Part shown: piece by piece, positions 1 through 10,594 of the stretch
How the letters are laid out: the number at the start of each line of letters is the position of its first letter
How positions within the stretch are numbered: the first letter of the stretch is position 1
NCBI GenBank assembly: GCA_900095095.1
Contig: FMBT01000297.1
Span: 248,001-312,000 of the forward strand
Source of the DNA: Fragilariopsis cylindrus CCMP1102
Lineage: Eukaryota > Bacillariophyta > Bacillariophyceae > Bacillariales > Bacillariaceae
Length of the DNA: 64,000 nt
Direction: 5' to 3'
Notes under the pieces: generated by a model
What the model saw: only the letters and a program-made list of their open reading frames with translations
What the model was told of the DNA's origin: nothing
Database searches by the model: none
Position numbers and translations under genes: made by a program

Positions 1-1528
1 ATTTTGTTCTTAAATCTTTAATTCTTTTCTTCTGCCAAGATAGACAGACCATTTTTGTTTGCTTTTGTATATAATAATGCATCTTCACATCATCACTGTC
101 ACTATCCGATTTGATTTATGAGACTATTCTACCATCTCTTGCCTTTTTTTTATTCTCATTTGATGATGACTGTGTGTTGTTGTCATTGTTGCTGAAGGGT
201 ACAGAGATTCTTAGTTGGTGTCGTTGTCTGTGGTATTGTCAGTTTTGTCCTTCTCCTACATCTAATTGTTGCTGCAATCATAACAAAGCAGCAGTCAGAT
301 CTCTGAGCATTATATTATAAGGATATACAAACCATCCAAGTGGACTGAGTCATTCCATAGCAGCATCAGTAGAAGAAGAAGAAGAAGAAGAAGAAGAAGA
401 AGAAGAAGAAGCAGAATCAGAAAATTCTTCCCTTATATGATCAATGATTATATCCCTGACTTTTCAAATGTCCAAATTTTCTACATGCACGCTGCGCTGA
501 GATGCAGGTTTGCTAAATTCCTTAGATACATCCTCAATGTCTTGATGGGTGCCTCCCCAAAAGACAAAGCAGAGATTTACAGGTAGATGGTGCATTCCCA
601 AGTCCAACAGCAAAATAAACTGCAGCATATCACTTCTGGCTGTAGACCAATTAATGTCTTAGTAACAGTGTGATGTTTTTAGTTTGAACGTCCTGGACTA
701 TTTATTTACTGCTAAAGAACATATTACTAACAATCTGGGATAATCAAGGATCATGGTGCTTGTCTCTATCTCTATTGACAAATGACATTAAGAAAAAATA
801 TTTGCATGGGGTTTGGATCATACAGTACTCTTCATACTGTTACACTTGATTGTGCACTAGTCATGTGGACTCCTATCCATATTCTTGCCTTTCTCACATC
901 ATTATTATTAAAAACACAAAGCAAGTAAATATTTAGTAATAATAGTATATTAGTATAACTCGGCAATGTTACCATTTGATAATGCAAAACTCAGAAGCAC
1001 TCTCTTCTGATTTAATGGAATTGAGAATATCTAAGACATCAGTGGCAAGCTTATCAAAATACTCACTCTAATTCAACATATTCTTGAACCACACTTTCAT
1101 AAAATTTAATTACCTCGCCGCCTCGCTCGTAACTAAGAAATAATTCTTTATCCATAAACACGTGTTGAGTTGCCGTAAACGGCTCTTTTAGCTCGCGGCG
1201 TTATGCATGTAAAGAATGGAAAAACGGCTTACATGAGAACTTCGAAACTGCCGATCGATGAAGTCACTCATTTTTTAAATCTTCACTCACCTCTCACATC
1301 ACATCATTATTTGTTATTTATTTACAAACCTTCTCCTCCTATCCCTCGACTTCTGCAAAATTGAATTTGTGTTTACGATCAACACTTACTACAAAGACAA
1401 ACAGATTATAGATTGGGAGAAAAACAATTGATATCGAAATCATCTACAGTACTAAATCGATCATTCTAATATTTGTACCTACCGCTGTTAGAAGATCTAC
1501 TGTATCTTTTGTTAAATTGCTTTCTAGG
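1..1528. other. Intergenic region upstream of the CRAL-TRIO gene
   Basis: No supportable gene is seen. Short reading frames here lack family features and are rich in Phe, Leu and Cys, as expected from AT-rich non-coding DNA. A GAA microsatellite lies at 371-410. The last few hundred bases presumably hold the promoter of the gene starting at 1529, but no clear TATA box was identified. Confidence 0.5.
371..410. repeat. (GAA)n microsatellite
   Basis: About 13 uninterrupted AGA/GAA units in non-coding DNA. This is a simple repeat with no evident gene. Confidence 0.9.
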
Positions 1529-3127
1529 ATGACGGCTGAATGTATCATTCCATCCCGCTCGTGCTCTTCTCCTGATCTCGTTAGAAGCAATGATAATAAT
1601 AAAAACAAAGGCAAAAGTGAGGAGGGCAAAGGGAAAGAATGTGACTTCGTTGTAACAAGATGTCGAGAAATTCTTGATTATTACGAAGTTGAATCCCAAA
1701 GAAATTATGATGATCAAGAACTGCTTATCCGACCGTCAAATAATGAGAGAAGATGGATGGTAGAACAACTTACACGAGATGAACAAGAGGTAGCAGCAGA
1801 ATGCTCCTATGCGTACTGGTTCCTTTCCACACAACAATATCATCAACACCAACTTCAATATCAACATCAATCACCGAATAACAACACGACGATGTTCGTA
1901 CCACCAATAACGGAATCGATACGTCGTGCGGCTGCTATGCAAGAGGCAGGACGACATTTAGCTGGTGCTGACTCTAAGGAAGAGGCATTAAAATTGCTAC
2001 AGTCAACAATAAAATTTCATATGACTAACAAAACAACATTGTATCGCACCTGTATGAGTATGACGACAACGGAGACATCAGAAAAGAAAACCAATGATAA
2101 GGATAATACAATACTATTATTGAGTCAACAACGAAGACAAAATATCCACGATGAAATGAATCACTATCAAACAAATGTTGTTCGAGGGCATGATAAAGAA
2201 AATCGTGCTATACTATTTGCTTTTCCACGTCGTTCAAATTCATCAAACTTAAACACAGCAGTAGGAGAGGAAGAAGAAAGATTTCTAGATTCAGTTATGT
2301 ATATATTAGAGCGCTCAAATGCCTGTTCTGAATTCATATCAATTGGTAAGCAAGATGAGATTATTGGTATATTGGATACAAAGCATAGTTCATGTCTATC
2401 TATCAAAACAATTAAAAACACATTGACTATATTACAAAAACATTATCCTGGACGATTAAAGCATTTTATTATATTAAATCCACCATATATAATTCGTGGA
2501 ATATATAGAATGATTAAACCATTTATGGATCCAATTACTGCAAGTAAATTTATTATTTTGAATAACAACAATACAACAAGTGATAATACAAGTATTAACA
2601 AGAGAAACAAAGAACGGGGGGAGGCAACGAGCTCGAGCACGACAGAAGCAACGATAATATCAAATATCATTGATGATTCACAGGCAATGCCAGCATTATT
2701 ACCAGGAAAAGGAAAACTTACGTCTGATGTCAATATAGATCGTTTCTTATATCATGTACCATATCATCAACTTTATGATGGTGTTGGTGATGACAACAAC
2801 AATAATGATGAGGATAATAACATGAATGATGGATTAAAAGAATCACTGTCATCATCAACAACAACAACAACAATAACGATCAACTTATCATTGTCTGACG
2901 ATTGTATCAGGAATAACAATAATGTTATAGGAAGAAAGATTGAAAGTGGTCATCGTAGCGTCGTGACTGATTGTGGGGGTGGCAGCAGTCCCAAAAATAT
3001 AGTCACTGTTCGATCACTCGCTACTGGACAAGTTATAATCAACAAAAACAGAAGAGCAGATTCATCCTCATCCTCAGTTCTGGTGAACATTATTCGTCCT
3101 ACTATAACAGCAACATATACTTATTAG
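1529..3127 (+). CDS. CRAL-TRIO (Sec14-like) lipid-binding domain protein
   Basis: A single-exon frame of 532 residues starting at the first ATG; the frame also extends upstream to a TTG. Residues around 130-170 resemble the helical CRAL-TRIO N-terminal region. The core follows from about 215 to 350. It includes the diagnostic stretch with LQKHYPGRLKHF, then NPPYIIRGIYRMIKPFMDP and SKFIIL, where Sec14 proteins carry the gate helix and the end of the lipid pocket. The family binds phosphoinositides or other hydrophobic ligands and moves them between membranes; the ligand cannot be read from the sequence. Poly-N, poly-S and poly-T inserts interrupt the middle and C-terminus, as in many diatom proteins. 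There is no signal peptide or transmembrane segment, so a cytosolic or peripheral membrane location is inferred. Confidence 0.8.
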   Translation: MTAECIIPSRSCSSPDLVRSNDNNKNKGKSEEGKGKECDFVVTRCREILDYYEVESQRNYDDQELLIRPSNNERRWMVEQLTRDEQEVAAECSYAYWFLSTQQYHQHQLQYQHQSPNNNTTMFVPPITESIRRAAAMQEAGRHLAGADSKEEALKLLQSTIKFHMTNKTTLYRTCMSMTTTETSEKKTNDKDNTILLLSQQRRQNIHDEMNHYQTNVVRGHDKENRAILFAFPRRSNSSNLNTAVGEEEERFLDSVMYILERSNACSEFISIGKQDEIIGILDTKHSSCLSIKTIKNTLTILQKHYPGRLKHFIILNPPYIIRGIYRMIKPFMDPITASKFIILNNNNTTSDNTSINKRNKERGEATSSSTTEATIISNIIDDSQAMPALLPGKGKLTSDVNIDRFLYHVPYHQLYDGVGDDNNNNDEDNNMNDGLKESLSSSTTTTTITINLSLSDDCIRNNNNVIGRKIESGHRSVVTDCGGGSSPKNIVTVRSLATGQVIINKNRRADSSSSSVLVNIIRPTITATYTY

Positions 3128-3690
3128 TCCTGCTAGCTAGTAGTAACATCACTACGATTAAAACTACAAATACTCGTCCTGCTGAGGCATCAACCATCGG
3201 CTAGCTACGGTACGATACGGTACGTAGACAAGAAGAAAAATCAACTAAATGGATTATTGTAACCAAGAACTGAGGTTTCTGCTAGAACCACTACACTGTA
3301 CATGCAAAGAAATAATTAGATGATATTAGAATTAGCAAAATCCACGAGATAATATAAATTGAATGAATCAATCGTTATAGAATTAGTCTACACTATTTAT
3401 CTGCAGTTGACCCATAGCTACTAGACGTAGTTGTTCTAATAAAAATAACTATAGTTGTGTTTCCTCCTTTACAAATTGCACCAGACCAATTCGGCTAATA
3501 AATGGCGAGTCAACTTTACCCCTACAGTACTACAAGTACCGTCGTTATTCCATTTCAATAATTATTACTACTGCGGAACATGATAATACTTATAAAACAA
3601 GTAGAGGATGCTGCTACTGATGCTGATGCTGCTGGTGGTGGTGGTGGTGGTGGTGGTGGTGGCGTTTCATTAATGGTGAGAATGAGATGA
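3128..3690. repeat. Convergent intergenic region with (GGT)n microsatellite at 3633-3662
   Basis: This is the 3' side of both the CRAL-TRIO gene (plus) and the LRR gene (minus). A run of about ten GGT units sits just beyond the LRR stop codon. No gene is seen. Confidence 0.7.
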
Positions 3691-4740
3691 TTATCGATCT
3701 TTGATCACCGGTCCCTCTCGTAGTAAGCTGTATATCGAATTCGGATCTTTGTCTGTCGATTTGTAGACACGATGGATAACATACGGCCAGATACTTAGAC
3801 GAGTGCCATGACCATCGCTATTATTGCCATCTTCTAATAAATATCGTAATTCGCTTAGATTGATCATTGCCTGGTAATTAATAATGGATGAAACTTGTAG
3901 ATAGTGTTCTATGCCACTGAATACATACAACTTAGGGAATGATTTCACCAGGCATACTGCCACGTTGTGATCGGTAGTTTCTGGAGATTTTAGGTTTCCA
4001 AATACTGGATTCTCTTGTATGTAAAGACATCGCAGATTTGATGTTATAGGACCATATCTTGTCTTCGTTAAATTTCTTGCTGACTTTCCAAGAGATTGTA
4101 TACTTTGAATGTCATTCTGACTCAAAGAGAGACCACTTAGCCTAGTAAAAAATGGTTGGACAATATTGAAAATAACATAGCTTGCGTCTTCCTCGGTGAG
4201 GTTACATTTTGAGAAATTTAGGCAAAATAGTTTATCTTTGAATTTATCCCGGAAACTTTTATTTTGTAGCAATCCTTCCATGAAGATTCTGGCGGTTACT
4301 CTTGTATGACCGACAAAAGAGATAGCAATTAAATTTGGACAACACGAAGCTAGCCATGTAAGCATTGTTTTAACATTATCTTCGTTCCATGTACCACAAT
4401 GTAAAGAAACTGTCTTTAGTCCCTCCAAGACGATCCCTTGTGGCAATTCGATAAGACCCTCACAATTATATAGCGTCAATGATTTCAAACATTGACAATT
4501 GGTTATCTCTGGTGGGATATGGGAGCAGCATGCCAGATAAAGAGTCTGTAATTGTAAGCACAATCCAATACGAGGAGATAAAGGAGCTGCAGTTTCTCGT
4601 AGTGGATCGTATTCATATGCCACTAATTCCGTGACCTCATTAAGGTCGTCATCAGTAATATCGCCCGCGTCCTCCGTTATTTCCCGCGTCAAATTCATCT
4701 CTGCATTTAGTATTCTTTCTGTCATGGCTGGTTGAGCCAT
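3691..4740 (-). CDS. Leucine-rich repeat protein
   Basis: A single-exon protein of 349 residues with an ATG start. After an acidic N-terminus come leucine-rich repeats: LQTLYLACC, LKSLTLYNCEGLIELP, LKTVSLHCG, LIAISFVGHTRV, FCLNFSKCNLTEED, LSGLSLSQNDI and LRCLYIQENP. They extend from about residue 65 to 250. The last 90 residues are not LRR and include an IWPYVIHRVYK segment followed by YSLLREGP. LRR arrays are protein-binding scaffolds; no kinase, NB-ARC or membrane segment accompanies this one, so no specific role is assigned. The upstream region is shared, divergently, with the HAD gene. Confidence 0.8.
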   Translation of the reverse strand: MAQPAMTERILNAEMNLTREITEDAGDITDDDLNEVTELVAYEYDPLRETAAPLSPRIGLCLQLQTLYLACCSHIPPEITNCQCLKSLTLYNCEGLIELPQGIVLEGLKTVSLHCGTWNEDNVKTMLTWLASCCPNLIAISFVGHTRVTARIFMEGLLQNKSFRDKFKDKLFCLNFSKCNLTEEDASYVIFNIVQPFFTRLSGLSLSQNDIQSIQSLGKSARNLTKTRYGPITSNLRCLYIQENPVFGNLKSPETTDHNVAVCLVKSFPKLYVFSGIEHYLQVSSIINYQAMINLSELRYLLEDGNNSDGHGTRLSIWPYVIHRVYKSTDKDPNSIYSLLREGPVIKDR

Positions 4741-5163
4741 TTTTGTTCTTGTTTTTGTTCTGTTCTGTTTTGTTTTGCTATTGCCTTCTTTTTATCGTCG
4801 TCGTCGTCGTTCGATAAGTGTCGACTGTTGCTTTATGTGTATTCAAATCTTTCTGTTCTGTGTCTCTTCGTTTAGCTAGAAAGTCTTTGACTGTGTCGCG
4901 ATAGATACATTCTTGACTGTCAAAATGAATAATAATAAGTTAAAAGGTTTTTGAGTTGTTTGAAAGAACAATTAAAAGATTGACGACGAGGTTTGAAACG
5001 TGATTTGAAACGGTCGATGTCAAAAAAAAAGTTTTAATCGAATGATTCGTAATTCGTGTAGTAGGCCATCGGTACGTACTGTACATTCCGGTAAGAACAT
5101 TTTTTACGCACAAAATTAGCACGTGACGTATAAAAGCTTCCGAGAATCCATCAATTTCTCGAA
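4741..5163. promoter_or_regulatory. Divergent promoter region; G-box/CRE-like/TATA cluster at 5120-5136
   Basis: This 0.4-kb region separates the LRR gene (minus) from the HAD gene (plus). At 5120-5136 three motifs overlap: CACGTG (bZIP/bHLH G-box), TGACGT (CRE-like half site) and TATAAAAG. The TATA-like box lies 35 bp upstream of the proposed ATG at 5164, implying a very short 5' leader. The motifs are seen directly; their function is inferred. Short CGT repeats are present near 4798. Confidence 0.4.
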
Positions 5164-6289
5164 ATGCCGACGTAAATAAATTTATCTGCTATTATTTCTA
5201 TTACCGAACTCGGTAATAATTTGACTTGACGAAGATACAAGTTTAGAAAGTACTTACAGATTGAAATTCATTGCTGCTTTTTCGGCTCGCCAGGCATTAG
5301 ATAACACCACAACCATGCTACCTGCTTCGACTCGCACCGCTGCTGCTGCTGGTGCTGCCGTCAATGGCGTTCTTCGTCGCACAGCTGCTACTACTTCAAG
5401 CACTACTACTACTTCGGCGCCAAGTTTTCCTAACAGCAGCAGTACTAAGATTAGTACAATAATTTTTGATGTTGATGATTGTTTATATGATGTATCCACA
5501 GGATTTACTGCACATAGGAATGGTGATATTATCTGGCAATATATGGTGGATCATTTACATTTTGATACTATTCAAGATGCTAAAAAGGTACGTGATAAAT
5601 ATTTTAAAATTTATCACAGTACAGCAAAAGCATTAACAGTGGCACAAGAAAATGGCGAAGTACCCGCTAGTGCACCAAAATTTGATGTGAAAGATATGTC
5701 ACAATATTGGGTGGATCATCTGGATTATACAAAATTATTTACTGTCAATGACAGTACTACTATCGAAGATTCAAAACGATCTAAAGAAGAATTACATGAT
5801 GCATTAATGAAATGTGATGCACGATTAGTCGCTTTTTCAAACGGGCCACGTGATTATGTACAAAAAGTTTTAATTACAATGGGATTGTGGGATTTATTTG
5901 GTAGTAATCGATACGATGAGAATACGAAGGATGATGGTAAGTTTGTATTCGGTGTTGATAATGTGTTACCCTATTGCAAACCTGAAAAAGAAGCTTTTGA
6001 AAAAATATTTGAGGTATTAAATAAGTATAATACAGGTACAGATTGTACACCTATTAATCCAGAGGAATGTATCATGATAGAAGATTCAATGAAGAATCTA
6101 CGTGCAGCGAAAGCATTGGGAATGAAAACAATTCTAATTACAGGAATTAAAGAAGAGGGTAGAATCTTACCATGTGATGCACCTTTAGAAGATGATCCTG
6201 ATGTTGATGTTAGTATGGCTACCATAGAGGAAATAACAACACGTTTACCTGGATTGTTTAATCAAAATCCTCCTGTATTTGAACCATGA
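5164..6289 (+). CDS. HAD-superfamily phosphatase, pyrimidine 5'-nucleotidase type; join(5164..5171,5260..6289)
   Basis: All four HAD motifs are present: FDVDDCLYD (motif I), AFSNGPRDY (II), YCKPEKEAF (III lysine) and MIEDSMKNLRAAKALGM (IV). The DxDxxLY form and the helical cap match the SDT1/PHM8 and plant pyrimidine 5'-nucleotidase group, which dephosphorylates UMP/CMP or small phosphate esters. The long open frame begins with TTG at 5261. The first unspliced ATG is at 5315 (324 residues). An alternative is an 88-bp intron: an 8-nt first exon (ATG at 5164), GT at 5172 and a tacttacag acceptor ending at 5259. That restores an in-frame start and gives 345 residues beginning MPTLKFIAAFSARQ, a mitochondrial-like presequence. 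The tiny exon is inferred. The gene is convergent with the VKOR gene, 258 bp apart. Confidence 0.8.
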
Positions 6290-6547
6290 AAACAAAGTAA
6301 AATAGAAAACATCTTAAAAAATTATAGTTAATTAAGTAAAACTTGCATCAAGTTGTTGTCATTATTTGTTTGTTTAACAGAACCGAATGCAAAACATGAC
6401 TATAAACACACAACTATATATACTGCAACGCATTACAATTTCATACTGGTAGAGTCACACTATACTACTAGTAGAGTGTTAAATACTCAAAACTTATTAT
6501 GTATGGACTTATTTGTATTAATTATCTCATTCTTGTTTTACTGTACT

Positions 6548-7933
6548 TCATTCGGCCATAATACTTTTTACAAGATCTTCTAATTCATCAAGTTCTTGTT
6601 CACCAGGATATAATTTACCTTTTATTTCCCATGTGGGATAACCAGGAACTTCTTTCGATTTACATAATTTTGTTTGTGAATTAGATCCATCTTTCGCACA
6701 TTCCACATATTCAATATTAAATTTTGATGCTTCATCTCTATTGAAAACTTGTTTCCCAAACACTTCTTTCTGATCAAAACAATGACTACACCAATACGCG
6801 CCATACATTTTTGCATCCATTGTATTCAATGTTTTAGCTAAAGCCAATGCACGTTTTGATGACTCAGTGGTAATTTCAGGTGGTGAATAGATCTTCAAAC
6901 CACCCTCATCGTCTTTGTTGCTGCGACTACTACCATTAATACTTGCCATCAGAGTACCAGTATCGAAACTATTGTTGTCGTTGTTAAACGTATTGAGACT
7001 ACCCGTTCCAAATACTAAAACGGCTCCAATAATCGCTGAGAGGAACCCAGTAGCAACCGTTCCCGATCCGGTAGTCTTCCCTGATATCCCTTCTTCTGCT
7101 TCTTCTTCTTCCTTTTCTGGAAGACAACCACCAATTAAAGCTAAGTTAGCTAAAAGGATACTACAACAAGCTGAAAAGATACAATATGGACATTCTGTTT
7201 TTAGTACACCAAAAAGTAATGTCATCAGGAATATAGAGAATGTCCCCATTGTTGTTGTTAATGCTGTTAGTAGGATACGGTTCGTAGTATCATCATCGTC
7301 GTCATTTTCAGAAATAATTGGTTGTAAAGCTAAAAATCCGACTAAAATGTAGGATACTAATCCAAGAGAAGCTAATGGTACCTGATCCAAAAAAGGTAAA
7401 TTTGAATAGGGTCCATTCAAAACTTGATCACAGGATGAATATCCAGCAGAAGAAGATTCCCCGCAAAACAATAACCCACCCCCATTATTTATTCCACCGA
7501 ATAACTTAGCGTAGGTTAGATATCCTGTTTCTATCGCACCAAGACTTGCAATACCACCCATAATACGACGTAAATTAGGTGACCAAACTGCATTGTTGTT
7601 GTTGTTGCTATTATTAGAACTGTCATCATTGTCGCTACTGATGTCGTCATTAGAAAATGATATCTTTGTGAGTTGCTGCCTTATTTTTGTTGTTGTTGAA
7701 CATGATGATGATTTTGAACATGATGATAATGAGGACGTTGTTATTGATCTCAGGAAATTTTTGTTATTATTGCTCGGTTTGATCTGATGATAAGAAGACA
7801 ACGGTGGAGAAAAAGCCTCTGCGGTAGGAATCATTCCGTATGATAACGATGACGATGACAACGTTGTCGTCGTCAACATTAACATTAACATTAACATTAA
7901 TGACACGAAGTAGTACTGTGAGGATTTCATCAT
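6548..7933 (-). CDS. Plastid-targeted VKOR-thioredoxin fusion (LTO1-like thiol oxidoreductase)
   Basis: 461 residues with an ATG start. Residues 1-40 form a signal peptide (LMLMLMLML core) ending TAEA, followed by FSPP. This is the A-x-A/F junction used for import into secondary plastids of diatoms. Residues about 125-300 are a vitamin K epoxide reductase domain: several membrane helices, an outer Cys pair near 155 and 167, and the redox CPYC near 250. A thioredoxin-like domain with WCSHC near 380 ends the protein. Cyanobacterial and plant fusions of this kind oxidise lumen protein thiols and support PSII assembly (family knowledge). Location in the thylakoid membrane is inferred. Acidic and poly-Asn inserts occur between the presequence and the VKOR domain. 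Confidence 0.88.
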   Translation of the reverse strand: MMKSSQYYFVSLMLMLMLMLTTTTLSSSSLSYGMIPTAEAFSPPLSSYHQIKPSNNNKNFLRSITTSSLSSCSKSSSCSTTTKIRQQLTKISFSNDDISSDNDDSSNNSNNNNNAVWSPNLRRIMGGIASLGAIETGYLTYAKLFGGINNGGGLLFCGESSSAGYSSCDQVLNGPYSNLPFLDQVPLASLGLVSYILVGFLALQPIISENDDDDDTTNRILLTALTTTMGTFSIFLMTLLFGVLKTECPYCIFSACCSILLANLALIGGCLPEKEEEEAEEGISGKTTGSGTVATGFLSAIIGAVLVFGTGSLNTFNNDNNSFDTGTLMASINGSSRSNKDDEGGLKIYSPPEITTESSKRALALAKTLNTMDAKMYGAYWCSHCFDQKEVFGKQVFNRDEASKFNIEYVECAKDGSNSQTKLCKSKEVPGYPTWEIKGKLYPGEQELDELEDLVKSIMAE

Positions 7934-8341
7934 TCTATTAGGTCTAGTTTGTTGTCTTCGTTGTCGTCTGGAACTGCTATTGCAACCACTTCTTCCTGCT
8001 TGACTGTGTTATTGTCTTGTCCTTTTCTTCTGCTTCTTTCTGCACCTTCTTTATATCTAATGTGTGTCAAAAACAAATTTTGTTCTTGTCTTCTTTAGTG
8101 AGAGATGTTGTTTTTATGACGATGTTACACGTGTCGAAGGTGGATAGGCAGGTTGTAGCGCGCGTTACGAACCACGAGATACGTCACAGAACGCGTCGAT
8201 TCTAACACTAGTTAACACTAACTCTAATAGAAAAATGCAGATAGAATTTTTGATCAATATAGCTACCTCGAAGTATATAAGTCAATTTAATTTAATTTAA
8301 TTTAATTTAGTTTAGTTTAGTTTAGTTTAGTTTAGTTTAGT
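7934..8341. other. Intergenic region between VKOR and methyltransferase-like genes
   Basis: This is the promoter side of the VKOR gene and the 3' side of the methyltransferase-like gene. It contains an ACACGTGT palindrome near 8128 and an ACGTCA near 8183, both possible bZIP sites. No gene is seen. Confidence 0.4.
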
Positions 8342-8344
8342 TTA
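8285..8344. repeat. (TTTAA)n(TTTAG)n pentamer repeat reaching a stop codon
   Basis: A run of TTTAA units changes into TTTAG units and ends inside the stop codon of the methyltransferase-like gene at 8342-8344. Expansion of the repeat therefore alters only the 3' UTR. It is not the TTAGGG/TTTAGGG telomere repeat. Confidence 0.9.
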
Positions 8345-10594
8345 GTAACAGCATTTTGTTTCATCTACTGAGCAATCTTTTGCTACGTGTCCAAGTTGTA
8401 GACATGCATGACAATAATCATGATCAAAAAGACAAACGGCAGTGGCAGCGGTATTGGTATTGGTATTGGCATCAGGAACAGTTTTGGTGGTGCTTTGTTT
8501 TTGTTGTTGTTGTTGTACTGTATCACCAGTGTTATTCTTTTCATTGGTGCTGCTGATGATAGTCTTCTTGTTGTTGCTGTTGCTGTTGTTGTATAATTTG
8601 CATCCGTCACGATGGTAATTATGATAACGACAAATAGGTGTTTTGTGATCCTTTGGTGACAAGACTAAAGGAGCTTTTAATGGATGTTTGAAACGATTAC
8701 GTAGTAATAAGACCTTTTCTTCTTCTTTTCCTTCTTTATTGAAAGAATTTCGTCGTAACCATTCAGTACCATTCGTTATTAATCCCGTAGAAGAATCTAC
8801 ACGTACACCACTATTATTGCTGTTATTGTTATTGTTATTGTTGCTATTCCTCTTATGACTGGAGTCGTCGTCATCATCATCATTATCATCAGCATTACAT
8901 TCGGAAAGTAAAGCTCGAACAAGGGCTCGACTTTTCACGATTATCAGTCGAAGTTTGTTTTTGTTTCTTGATCCTTCTCCGCCTTCTTCTCCTCCTCCTC
9001 CACCTCCTTCTCCAAATGTCTTTAGAACCCATGATAAAGTTTGAAGAACAGGTTCATATTCACGATTACCACCAATATCAATTAATACAGTGGTTGGTGA
9101 ACTATAAGGAAATTGCAATGCTTCTCTTAAAGCCTTTTGTGGTTCGGATAGTACATCTATCTTAATTATTTTCGTATGATAGTGAGACGGTGATTGTTGT
9201 TGTTGTTGTTGTTGTTTCTGAAGTTTTTCTGTACATGTATTGATCATTTCTTGTGAATTATCCATCCCTATCCACGATGACGATGATTGTGATATTATTG
9301 TCGATGACGATGATGCTATAGTATTAGTACTTGTACTAGAATCATCCTTATCTTCGTTTAATTTGCCTTGATCATGCTGGTATTGATATTGATATTGATA
9401 TTGTTGATTCTTCCAAATAAGTTGTGATAGTTCTCCAGTAGAACATCCAATTTCTAGTACACGCTCATTCGTCATTTTAATTTTAAGCTGATCATCATTA
9501 TTATAATTACTATTACTATGCTGAACGTGTAGTTGAAATCGAACCAATTGACGAAATGGAATGGTTTCTTCCACAAGAATGATAGAACACCTGCTACTAC
9601 TGTTCATGTCATTCTTATTATCATCGTCATCGTCATAGGACGGTGATGATAACAGTGATGGTGGTAACGATGATTGCAACGATGATGAAGAAAAATCTGG
9701 TTGAAGATATTTACGTTGTTCTTTTAAAGAAAAGACTTTAATGAGACTACTATCATTATTGTTGTTGTTGTTGTTACTGTTCCCATCGTTGCTATTGCTA
9801 TTGCTATTGCTATTGTTATTGCTATTACTATTGCTATTGTTGTTATTGTTATTGTTGTTGTTGATGATGATGCCACTATTCCAATTTCGTCGACGGACAT
9901 GAACTAAAGTCCTCTTTCGTTGTTTCCTTTCATTTGTGTTGTCATACTCATTCTCATTCTCATTCTCATTCTCGTTGTCATTCTCATCAGTAGTGATCCG
10001 AACCACTGTCCCCGCAACTGGTACACGATAGTTGTTGTTGGTGATTATAGTAGCAGAAGTTGTTGTCTGCTCCGTCGTCATCGTCGTCATTGTCGACTGC
10101 AATTTTTGCCTTTTGTTGTTATTCATTACTGAATTCTGTACTTCTTCTTCTACTTCTCCGTCCACCATCGTTACTCGTTCTTGTTGTTGTTGTAGTTGTT
10201 GCTGTTGAATTTTCTTTTGATATTGCTGTTGTTCTTGTAATGGAATCATCATCAATACATTATCACCTACTTTGTACGGATATGTGTATTGATTATTCTG
10301 ATACTGATAACTTTGTTTTTGTTGCCATATTTTCTTTTCCTGTTCCTTTTCCTCAGCATTTGATTTTGATTTTGGTTTTGATTCTGGTTTGTCTTGCTCT
10401 TGTGCCTTATTTTCATCGTTATTGGCATTGCTATTGCTATTGATACTCCGATCTTCCTTCTTCTTCTTCTTCTTCCTCCTTGTTTTTGCTGTTAGTTTAC
10501 GTTGTTGTTGAGAGGCAGGAGGGGGGTATATTCTCCAACAATATCGAGACGACGGCAACAACGACGACGACGACGACGATGAAACTGTAGACAT
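8342..10594 (-). CDS. Class I SAM-methyltransferase-like protein with C-terminal zinc knuckle
   Basis: 750 residues from the first ATG at 10594; the frame extends to a TTG at 10612. The N-terminal half is low-complexity (poly-N, poly-Q, K/E-rich). Around residues 380-560 lies a Rossmann-like methyltransferase core. Motif I reads VLEIGCSTGELSQLIW, an acidic motif II follows in WIGMDNSQEMI, and later come VLIDIGGNREYEPVL and LRLIIVKSRALVRALL. Near the end CRYHNYHRDGCKLY and CHACLQLGHVAKDC (a C-x2-C-x4-H-x4-C knuckle) suggest binding of single-stranded nucleic acid. Substrate unknown; an RNA-linked role is inferred from the knuckle. The core is broken by long Asp, Asn and Gly tracts. Confidence 0.7.
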   Translation of the reverse strand: MSTVSSSSSSSLLPSSRYCWRIYPPPASQQQRKLTAKTRRKKKKKKEDRSINSNSNANNDENKAQEQDKPESKPKSKSNAEEKEQEKKIWQQKQSYQYQNNQYTYPYKVGDNVLMMIPLQEQQQYQKKIQQQQLQQQQERVTMVDGEVEEEVQNSVMNNNKRQKLQSTMTTMTTEQTTTSATIITNNNYRVPVAGTVVRITTDENDNENENENENEYDNTNERKQRKRTLVHVRRRNWNSGIIINNNNNNNNNSNSNSNNNSNSNSNSNDGNSNNNNNNNDSSLIKVFSLKEQRKYLQPDFSSSSLQSSLPPSLLSSPSYDDDDDNKNDMNSSSRCSIILVEETIPFRQLVRFQLHVQHSNSNYNNDDQLKIKMTNERVLEIGCSTGELSQLIWKNQQYQYQYQYQHDQGKLNEDKDDSSTSTNTIASSSSTIISQSSSSWIGMDNSQEMINTCTEKLQKQQQQQQQSPSHYHTKIIKIDVLSEPQKALREALQFPYSSPTTVLIDIGGNREYEPVLQTLSWVLKTFGEGGGGGGEEGGEGSRNKNKLRLIIVKSRALVRALLSECNADDNDDDDDDSSHKRNSNNNNNNNSNNSGVRVDSSTGLITNGTEWLRRNSFNKEGKEEEKVLLLRNRFKHPLKAPLVLSPKDHKTPICRYHNYHRDGCKLYNNSNSNNKKTIISSTNEKNNTGDTVQQQQQKQSTTKTVPDANTNTNTAATAVCLFDHDYCHACLQLGHVAKDCSVDETKCCY

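Noticed and set aside
111-320. 69-residue Phe/Leu/Cys-rich frame
   Set aside because: The composition is that of random AT-rich DNA, with no upstream or downstream gene context.
8285-8344. TTTAG repeats as telomere-like sequence
   Set aside because: The unit is a pentamer lacking GGG and lies inside a gene's 3' end; it is an ordinary microsatellite.
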